Part shown: positions 8,292 to 13,597 of the stretch, in pieces
How positions within the stretch are numbered: position 1 is the stretch's first letter
Layout of the letters: the number at the start of each line of letters is the position of its first letter
NCBI GenBank assembly: GCA_026931325.1
Contig: JAIXLO010000160.1
Location: 186,001-250,000 of the forward strand
Direction: 5' to 3'
Source of the DNA: Chitinophagales bacterium
GTDB taxonomy: Bacteria; Bacteroidota; Bacteroidia; Chitinophagales; Chitinophagaceae
DNA length: 64,000 bases
Notes under the pieces: model-generated
The model's database searches: none
Told to the model about the DNA's origin: nothing
The model's input: only the letters and a program-made list of their open reading frames with translations
Position numbers and translations under genes: made by a program

Positions 8292-9290
8292 TTATCTCCA
8301 TTCCCAACGCACTTTAAATGTTCCTGTTAATCTTAATGTAGTATATAAATAAATTGTAAAACTTGTATTAGGAACAATAGTTCCAGCAGTTATTACAGAA
8401 TTTAATGCAACAATACGATGCTCTTCTTCATTATGCGTTGCCGTAGTATCATCTTGTATCCATACTTTAATATTAGATGTAGCCAAAATTCCAGTTTGTG
8501 AACTAACAACAACACTTGAATTAGTTGATCCTGGTATAGTACCAAAATCTAATGTAGCTGTACCTTCGTTAACATTTGTTGCAACACTTCCCCAAGAAGG
8601 ATTGGCACTAGGACCACCAGTTAGTAATGCTTGACCATTTGTTCCTGGACTTAATTGAACCCAATTAGATCCATTAAAATATATTATTGATCCTTGCACT
8701 TCGCCAGAAATTGTTAAATCTGATACTGTAGGTGAAGCCGCTGTCCCACTTAAATCTCCAGATAATTGAATTATACCTTTTGCTAAATTTGTTGCATCTG
8801 GTAAATTTGTTGCTGGCAATGTTCCGGTAACATAATTTACTCCTCCGGCTAAATCGAGTGGACCATATGACAATGCCGATGCTCCAGAAACTTGTAAAAG
8901 ATTTCCGGTTGTTAAAGCTCCGCCTACAGGAACAGATGATCCATTAATTTTTGTTACTGAAACCGATGTAGCTGTTCCAGCAATATCCCCTGATAATTGG
9001 ATTATGCCTTTTGCAAGTGTTGTTGCATCTGGCAAATTGCTAGAAGGAAGCGTTCCGGTAATATAATTAGTACCTCCAGCTAAATTAAGTGGACCGTATG
9101 ATAATGTCGATGTTCCAGAAACCTGTAAAATGTTTCCAGTTGTTAATCCTGCTCCACTTGGGACAGTCGCTCCTCTCAGTTTAGCAACAAGTGGATTAGG
9201 ATATGTTCCAGTTAAATCTCCGCCTGCTGGTCCTGAAGGTGATCCACCGCCACCTCCTCCGCCACCAGTGCTACCTATAAATCCAGACAT
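8292..9290 (-). CDS. Gly-rich tail fibre/collar protein with tandem repeat
   Basis: This 332-residue protein begins with a run of eight glycines (residues 9-16). Next comes GGDLTGTYPNPLVAKL, a motif seen in many phage fibre proteins. Two tandem 77-residue units follow (39-115 and 116-192), each ending GIIQLSGD-(I/L)-x-G-T-A. The GDL-x-G...P-x-V pattern therefore occurs three times here, and again in the plus-strand protein at 16463. The C-terminal 110 residues are a separate beta domain ending FKVRWEWR. The ATG overlaps the preceding TAA by one base (TAATG). It is probably a fibre shaft plus head domain. Confidence 0.65.
   Translation of the reverse strand: MSGFIGSTGGGGGGGGSPSGPAGGDLTGTYPNPLVAKLRGATVPSGAGLTTGNILQVSGTSTLSYGPLNLAGGTNYITGTLPSSNLPDATTLAKGIIQLSGDIAGTATSVSVTKINGSSVPVGGALTTGNLLQVSGASALSYGPLDLAGGVNYVTGTLPATNLPDATNLAKGIIQLSGDLSGTAASPTVSDLTISGEVQGSIIYFNGSNWVQLSPGTNGQALLTGGPSANPSWGSVATNVNEGTATLDFGTIPGSTNSSVVVSSQTGILATSNIKVWIQDDTTATHNEEEHRIVALNSVITAGTIVPNTSFTIYLYTTLRLTGTFKVRWEWR
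8715..9176 (-). repeat. Tandem duplication of a 77-codon unit inside the Gly-rich fibre gene
   Basis: Unit 1 spans 8946-9176 and unit 2 spans 8715-8945. The encoded units share LTTGN-(I/L)-LQVSG, LSYGPL-(N/D)-LAGG, TGTLP, NLPDAT and LAKGIIQLSGD. They differ by conservative changes and many silent changes, so the duplication is old. Such repeats usually build a regular fibre shaft. Confidence 0.8.
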
Positions 9291-9610
9291 TATCTAGTGC
9301 TCCACGCATCTACTCTTACTGTTAATGGACCTACCGATCCAGATCTTAATCTAAACCAAATTTTTGATACAACTCTGTTATCAAAAATTAACCCTTTGCT
9401 TGGTAAAGCGGCATCTAATTCTCCATGAACAGTATTACCATTAAAAGAATATTCAACCGCATCAGCATTTTCTTCAATTAAAAATAATATTCCTTGTGTT
9501 GGAAATGTGATAATAACATCACAATTTGTGTTAAAAGTTGCATTGTTTACTTCTACTTTTGTAAAGAAATTAAAATCTTTACCATTTATTATTGGACCGT
9601 ATGTTGACAT
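9290..9610 (-). CDS. Small virion-associated protein
   Basis: This 106-residue beta-rich protein has VEYSFNGNTVHGEL and KGLIFDNRVVSKIWFRL in its middle, and ends VRVDAW. Proteins of this pattern are often found beside fibre genes in large phages, but I know of no defined function. It is the first gene of the minus-strand appendage operon, divergent from the patatin gene and 11 bp away from the palindrome at 9621-9642. No strong Shine-Dalgarno is visible before the ATG. The TAATG overlap with the next gene suggests coupled translation. Confidence 0.6.
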   Translation of the reverse strand: MSTYGPIINGKDFNFFTKVEVNNATFNTNCDVIITFPTQGILFLIEENADAVEYSFNGNTVHGELDAALPSKGLIFDNRVVSKIWFRLRSGSVGPLTVRVDAWSTR

Positions 9611-9620
9611 GTTTCTCTAG

Positions 9621-9642
9621 AATATTCATTATAATGAATATT
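9621..9642. promoter_or_regulatory. Perfect 22-bp palindrome between divergent genes, with overlapping TATAAT on both strands
   Basis: The 22 bp AATATTCATTATAATGAATATT is its own reverse complement. TATAAT occurs at 9630-9635 on the plus strand and, by symmetry, at 9629-9634 on the minus strand. It lies between the start codons at 9610 (minus) and 9647 (plus). It could be a symmetric bidirectional promoter core, an operator for a dimeric regulator, or both. Plus-strand transcription from this -10 would begin within a few bases of the patatin ATG, giving an almost leaderless mRNA. No clear -35 elements are visible. Confidence 0.5.
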
Positions 9643-9646
9643 TATT

Positions 9647-10522
9647 ATGAGAAGAGCATTAGTCTTAAGTGGCGGTGGCTGTAAATCAGCGTTTCAAGTT
9701 GGCGCATTATATTATTTATTAAAGCAATTAAATAAAAAATATGATATATATTGCGGTGTCTCTGCCGGTGCATTAAATGCATCATTTTTAGGAATGTATC
9801 CGTCACATAATTCTAAAGAAGGTATTGAAGATTTATGTAAATTATGGCTAAATATACAGCAAAAAGATATAATAAAAAGACATTTCCCTTTTGGTAGATT
9901 GCATGGATTATGGAAAGATAGTTTTTATGATTCATCGCCATTAAAACATACAATAGAAAAAAATATTGATTTAAAAAAATTAAAATTTTCAAACATAGAT
10001 GTTTGCATAGGAAGTGTATCATTAAATTCTGGAGAATATTATGTATGTAATAAATTTAATAATAATTTTATTAAACATTTATTAGCATCATGTTCAATAC
10101 CAGGAATTTTTAGTCCAATTGAGATAGATAATAATTTGTGGATAGATGGAGGTTTAAGATCAATTACTCCATTACAAGCAGCCATAGATTATGGGGCAGA
10201 TGAAATAGATGTAATATTAACATCGCCAGAAAAAAATATTGCTAAAGTTAAAAAAAATGCAATACAGATATTAATAAGAAGCGTAGATATAATACTGGAC
10301 TCAATCATTGAAAATGATTTAAGAAAAGCCTATATTTATAATGAGTTAGTTAAAGATGGGTATGCTTGTAATAAAAAAATTTTAAAAATAAATGTTATAA
10401 GACCAAAAAATATTTTAATTAATGATTCATTGAAATTTAATTCATCGGACATATCTAATATGATAGATTTAGGATTTAAAGAGGCAATGGAGTATGAAAA
10501 AGTTAATAAAAGCCTACTGTGA
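9647..10522 (+). CDS. Patatin-like phospholipase
   Basis: The 291-residue protein shows all patatin landmarks. The oxyanion loop is GGGCKSAFQ at 9-17. The nucleophile elbow is G-V-S-A-G at 37-41 with Ser39. The dyad aspartate is in D-G-G at 167-169. Length and order fit single-domain bacterial patatins, which hydrolyse acyl chains of membrane phospholipids. No signal peptide or membrane segment is seen, so it would act from the cytoplasm. There is no Shine-Dalgarno; the palindrome lies 4 bp upstream. Its 3' end overlaps the next gene by 29 bp. A role in host membrane disruption at lysis is possible. No cyclase or cyclic-nucleotide partner lies nearby, so a defence effector role has no support here. 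Confidence 0.88.
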   Translation: MRRALVLSGGGCKSAFQVGALYYLLKQLNKKYDIYCGVSAGALNASFLGMYPSHNSKEGIEDLCKLWLNIQQKDIIKRHFPFGRLHGLWKDSFYDSSPLKHTIEKNIDLKKLKFSNIDVCIGSVSLNSGEYYVCNKFNNNFIKHLLASCSIPGIFSPIEIDNNLWIDGGLRSITPLQAAIDYGADEIDVILTSPEKNIAKVKKNAIQILIRSVDIILDSIIENDLRKAYIYNELVKDGYACNKKILKINVIRPKNILINDSLKFNSSDISNMIDLGFKEAMEYEKVNKSLL

Positions 10523-10802
10523 ATTAAATTGTGGCGAAACAAATAAAAACGCTTTACATTTTCATCATATAATACCACAAAATCAAGTTGAGTGTACAAA
10601 TGATCCAAATAACATTACTGTAATATGCGCTTCTTGTCATGAAAAAGTCCATTCAAATAATATAATAATAATTGGAGTTTTGCCTTCGACAAAATTACCA
10701 AATAAAAGAACATTGATTTATGAAATCGATGGAATAAAAAATATTGATATAGAAATACCGAAAGTTTTTAAAAAAAATTCATATGAATTAGGTAATAAAT
10801 GA
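10494..10802 (+). CDS. Small HNH-type endonuclease
   Basis: The 102-residue protein has an HNH/beta-beta-alpha-metal core: H-F-H-H-I-I-P-Q at 22-29, N-N at 39-40, and C-A-S-C-H-E-K-V-H at 45-53. C9 and C13 pair with C45 and C48 as a likely structural zinc site. The start inside the patatin gene (29-bp overlap) is needed to include C9, and GGAG lies about 4 bases upstream. Downstream of the core are about 45 residues without assignment. It may be a free-standing homing endonuclease or a small nicking enzyme. A 20-bp stretch encoding FHHIIPQ (10561-10580) recurs exactly at 24790-24809 in the HNH relic. Confidence 0.75.
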   Translation: MKKLIKAYCELNCGETNKNALHFHHIIPQNQVECTNDPNNITVICASCHEKVHSNNIIIIGVLPSTKLPNKRTLIYEIDGIKNIDIEIPKVFKKNSYELGNK

Positions 10803-11035
10803 AAGTATTAAAAGAACAAGAAACTAGAAGAAAATTAATAGAGTACTGTAGATTGTTGGGCTGTGAACAAGAATTATTAGCTATATTAAAAAAATATGAT
10901 TCTCTACAAAAAAATTGTAGAGATGAAAAAGAAAGAAAGGATATAGCTAAGTTAGGAATATTTGAAATTTTTTCTCTTCTAGGAAAAGGGAAGGAACTTC
11001 GTATAGATGGGGAGTTAGTTTATAAAGAAGATTAA
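10799..11035 (+). CDS. Small hypothetical helical protein
   Basis: This 78-residue, highly charged, mostly helical protein starts at an ATGA overlap with the HNH stop codon, so it is translationally coupled. It has two cysteines (residues 17 and 22) in CRLLGC, and ends GKELRIDGELVYKED. I do not recognise a family. It sits between the HNH protein and the cold-shock protein in the same short operon. Confidence 0.55.
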   Translation: MKVLKEQETRRKLIEYCRLLGCEQELLAILKKYDSLQKNCRDEKERKDIAKLGIFEIFSLLGKGKELRIDGELVYKED

Positions 11036-11061
11036 AATATATAAGGATAAATAAAGGAAAA

Positions 11062-11283
11062 ATGAAGAATAAAGGTAAAGTTATTTTTTTTGATGCAAAG
11101 AAAGGTTATGGTTTCATTGAGTGGTTTTTAGATAATAAAAAACAAAAAGATATGTTTTGCCACTACAGTGACATTCAAGTAGATGGATTTAAAACATTAA
11201 AAAAAGATCAAAAAGTTGAATTTGAAGTGGGGCAAAATGTTAATGGTGATCCAAAAGCCGTTAAAATTGTTGCTACTTCTTAA
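11062..11283 (+). CDS. Cold-shock-domain protein (CspA-like)
   Basis: The 73-residue protein is a single cold-shock domain of standard length. RNP1 is KGYGFI at 14-19. RNP2 is MFCHYS at 31-36 (consensus D-I-F-V-H-F/Y-S). The rest matches strand by strand (GKVIFFD, FKTLKKDQKVEFEV, PKAVKIV). An insert of about five residues after RNP1 (LDNKKQ) lengthens the loop compared with E. coli CspA. AAAGGAAAA provides a ribosome binding site. The family binds single-stranded nucleic acid and melts RNA structure. In a phage it may aid translation of its own AT-rich mRNAs or take over host cold-shock functions. The last 11 bp overlap a convergent gene. Confidence 0.88.
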   Translation: MKNKGKVIFFDAKKGYGFIEWFLDNKKQKDMFCHYSDIQVDGFKTLKKDQKVEFEVGQNVNGDPKAVKIVATS

Positions 11284-11587
11284 ACATTTCTACAATTTGA
11301 ATTATCAAAGATAATAATCCAGAACTAAGAAGAACTTTTAATATAAAAAGATCTTCTTTTATTTTTTTTACATCATCTGAGACAATTTTGATTTTGTCAT
11401 CATGCGATTTTATAAAATAATCAAATTTAGATGAAGTATTTTCAATGTTTTTGTCTAAATTGTTTATTTTTTCTTCATTTTCTTCTAATCCAGAGATAAT
11501 GTCTTCATATTGACCGGATACTTCAGTTTGTAATTGTATTGCTTTATTATTTACTTCAAGTATTTTCTCCCAATCTTTTTTTTCCAT
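11273..11587 (-). CDS. Small coiled-coil protein with C-terminal membrane segment
   Basis: I choose the ATG at 11587 (104 residues) because GGAGCAAA lies just upstream; an in-frame ATG at 11599 has no such site. Residues 5-80 are charged heptad-like helix (KILEVNNKAIQLQTEV, EENEEKINNLDKNIENTSSKF). Residues about 83-100 (LFILKVLLSSGLLSLIIQIV) are a hydrophobic helix near the end, so it is a likely tail-anchored membrane protein facing the cytoplasm. It is the third gene of a minus-strand set and overlaps the 55-codon gene upstream by 32 bp. Its 3' end overlaps the cold-shock gene. Function is unknown; an accessory lysis or membrane role is possible. Confidence 0.55.
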   Translation of the reverse strand: MEKKDWEKILEVNNKAIQLQTEVSGQYEDIISGLEENEEKINNLDKNIENTSSKFDYFIKSHDDKIKIVSDDVKKIKEDLFILKVLLSSGLLSLIIQIVEMFKK

Positions 11588-11723
11588 TTTGCTCCACATT
11601 TTTTGAGGTAGTTTTTATTTTCCTTTTTCTTGATTTTATTTTATTTATAATTAAATCGCACTTCTCATTCAAAACTTCATAACTGTCTAAACTATCCTCT
11701 ATTTTTAGTTCTGGGTTTAACAT
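11556..11723 (-). CDS. 55-residue hypothetical protein
   Basis: A short minus-strand frame opens at ATG 11723-11721, which overlaps the stop of the upstream gene as TAATG, and ends at TGA 11558-11556. GGAGAG lies 2-3 bases before the ATG, inside the end of the upstream gene. The protein is acidic at first (L-N-P-E-L-K-I-E-D-S-L-D) and then strongly basic (KSRKRKIKTTSK). It fills what would otherwise be a 120-bp gap in a compact genome. No family is recognised. Confidence 0.55.
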   Translation of the reverse strand: MLNPELKIEDSLDSYEVLNEKCDLIINKIKSRKRKIKTTSKNVEQNGKKRLGENT

Positions 11724-12091
11724 TACTCTCCTTCGTCCATGATTAATTCTTGTATAAATTTTTCATCAGATTTTTTCTTGTCTAAGTCTTCATCGTCTAT
11801 TTTTATTTCAATTGTTTCCTGATCTATAATTGACTTACTTCTACTAGGAATATAATTTTTTTCAGTGCTGGTATTGACCCGATTATCTATGTTATTATTT
11901 TTATATCTTATAAATAATTTTCCTTTTTTACTACAAATACTCCCCTTCTCTATAGATTCTATTATTTTGTATCTATCAAGTTTTAAATTTTTACACAATA
12001 AGTTTATAGACTTCATAGATCTTACTATTATTCCCAAATCACTAATTTGATGATCTTGTTTAGTTATATTTACTATCCATAATTCTTTCAT
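11723..12091 (-). CDS. Hypothetical phage protein
   Basis: I place the start at ATG 12091 (122 residues, M-K-E-L-W-I-V-N-I-T-K-Q-D), because the longer in-frame start at 12154 would run into the divergent gene at 12114. The N-terminal third (LWIVNITKQD-HQISDLGIIV) is a small beta unit. I have the impression that this pattern (N-x-T-K-x-D-x-x-I-x-D-L-G) recurs in proteins beside neck genes of large phages. The rest is a helical segment and an acidic tail (DDEDLDKKKSDEKF). No Shine-Dalgarno precedes the ATG. The divergent gap to 12114 is only 22 bp. Confidence 0.5.
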   Translation of the reverse strand: MKELWIVNITKQDHQISDLGIIVRSMKSINLLCKNLKLDRYKIIESIEKGSICSKKGKLFIRYKNNNIDNRVNTSTEKNYIPSRSKSIIDQETIEIKIDDEDLDKKKSDEKFIQELIMDEGE

Positions 12092-12113
12092 ATATATTTT
12101 TTTAAATATTAGT

Positions 12114-13010
12114 ATGACAAAAGTTCGCGGCGAATATTTAAGTGTTACTGACACAGTAAATTTAACTATACAATTAACAGATGAGCTTGGGCAACCAATT
12201 AATGCTGACTCATTTCCTACAATATCTTTAATAAGTCCAACTGGATTAGTAATACTTCAGCCAACTAGTCAAGGGGTAACTCAATTAGATGTTGGTAAAT
12301 ATGAATATTCATTTACCATACCAATTAATGGTCCATATGGAGTTTTTACTGATTTATGGGTAGCATATGTTAATGGTCAAAGAATAGAACAAACTTTAAA
12401 TTTTATAGTTGCTCATACACAATTTGCCGCTATGAATATTGATGGGTATGAAAAATTAGGAGATGATACAGGTTTTAATTATTCTCAAGATGCCATTAAA
12501 AATATTAATAAATTAATTAAAATGTTGAGAGCAAGGTTGAATAGTGCTGGCAAAGCAAAAGCAAAAAATGACAAAGGCGAAGTTATTTATATAGATTGTG
12601 ATATTTTTTCTGTTGATATGTTAGTAACTTTTCTTGCTACCGCTCTTAGTGATTTTAATCAAACGCCATACTTTACATTTTTTCAATTTGATGACGCCGC
12701 ATTTGTTGCTCAATTTGGTGAAATATTAGTTGAAGGGGCAACATTGTATGCTTTATCAAGCATGGCGCTACTTGAACGCGGAAGAGAATATCAATTAACT
12801 GATAATTCTTTATCTTTTAATCCTCCAACAGTTTCAGAATTATTAAATACACAATACAATACATTATTGACTCATTATTGGGAAAAACTTAAATATATTA
12901 AAAATAGTTTAAGACCGGCTCCAATAGCTGCTGGAGTATTTAGTATGAGTAACTACGCAAGCCCTGCTATTAGAAGATTAAGGCTATTGAAAGAACGTAG
13001 TTTTTTTTGA
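12114..13010 (+). CDS. Virion structural protein with N-terminal Ig-like domain (probable neck/connector)
   Basis: In this 298-residue protein, residues 1-100 look like an immunoglobulin-like or macroglobulin-like beta domain (DTVNLTIQLTDELGQPI, VGKYEYSFTIP). Residues 120-298 are mainly helical (NINKLIKMLRARLNSAGKAKAK; ALYALSSMALLERGREYQLTD) and end AIRRLRLLKERSFF. A helical body with a beta extension ahead of the tail genes suits a neck or head-completion protein, but no signature proves it. No Shine-Dalgarno is present. Confidence 0.5.
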   Translation: MTKVRGEYLSVTDTVNLTIQLTDELGQPINADSFPTISLISPTGLVILQPTSQGVTQLDVGKYEYSFTIPINGPYGVFTDLWVAYVNGQRIEQTLNFIVAHTQFAAMNIDGYEKLGDDTGFNYSQDAIKNINKLIKMLRARLNSAGKAKAKNDKGEVIYIDCDIFSVDMLVTFLATALSDFNQTPYFTFFQFDDAAFVAQFGEILVEGATLYALSSMALLERGREYQLTDNSLSFNPPTVSELLNTQYNTLLTHYWEKLKYIKNSLRPAPIAAGVFSMSNYASPAIRRLRLLKERSFF

Positions 13011-13082
13011 TGGATGCCACTATATATTTAGATAGAAAATGTTATAAAATAAAATATTTATTAAATACTTAAGTATATTTTT

Positions 13083-13583
13083 ATGAAGGATAAATATTCA
13101 TTAGAAGAAGTAAAAAAAATTCCAAAAATAGAATTAAAAAAAATAATAGATAAAGGCAGAGAATATATAAAAAAATCAAAAGTTGTTAAAGATGCTTTTG
13201 ATGAATATAAAGCAAATTTAGATGAAATTGACCATATTCCTATTATTTTTACCAATTTAGATGTTTCGGCTAAAACAGATCACGGAATAATTCTATTGAA
13301 TTATGAATTATTATGTGATGGTAATTTTGAAAAAGATTATTCATATTTAGCTCATGAAATGGTGCATTATTTACAACAAACATGTAGAGAAAATGGTACA
13401 GAATCTTTTGATGGGCACTATTTAGATAATCCTGATGAGCAAGAAGGGTTTAAGGCTCAAATTCAATATATAGATGATGAGTATGGAGAATCTGAAGCAG
13501 ACAAGTATTTAGAGCATTTAATGAATTATCATGAAGTAGATGGAAATCATAAAGAAAAATTAGAAGATAAATTAAGAGAATAA
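13083..13583 (+). CDS. Putative zinc metalloprotease with HEMVH motif
   Basis: The 166-residue protein has A-H-E-M-V-H-Y-L-Q-Q at 90-99, an HExxH helix followed by glutamine. About 20 residues later it has D-N-P-D-E-Q-E-G-F-K-A-Q at 115-126; a glutamate there is the expected third zinc ligand. The first 50 residues are lysine-rich helix. It resembles the 682 protein only in this catalytic pattern. The position between a neck-like gene and an intein-bearing structural gene would suit a maturation or virion-associated peptidase, but that is inference. Flanking spacers are 72 bp and 14 bp; no Shine-Dalgarno is evident. Confidence 0.6.
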   Translation: MKDKYSLEEVKKIPKIELKKIIDKGREYIKKSKVVKDAFDEYKANLDEIDHIPIIFTNLDVSAKTDHGIILLNYELLCDGNFEKDYSYLAHEMVHYLQQTCRENGTESFDGHYLDNPDEQEGFKAQIQYIDDEYGESEADKYLEHLMNYHEVDGNHKEKLEDKLRE

Positions 13584-13597
13584 TTTTAAATTTTTTT

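Noticed and set aside
9647-10522. Patatin as effector of a CBASS-type cyclic-nucleotide defence system
   Set aside because: No cyclase, ubiquitin-like or sensor gene lies nearby; neighbours are an HNH protein and a cold-shock protein.
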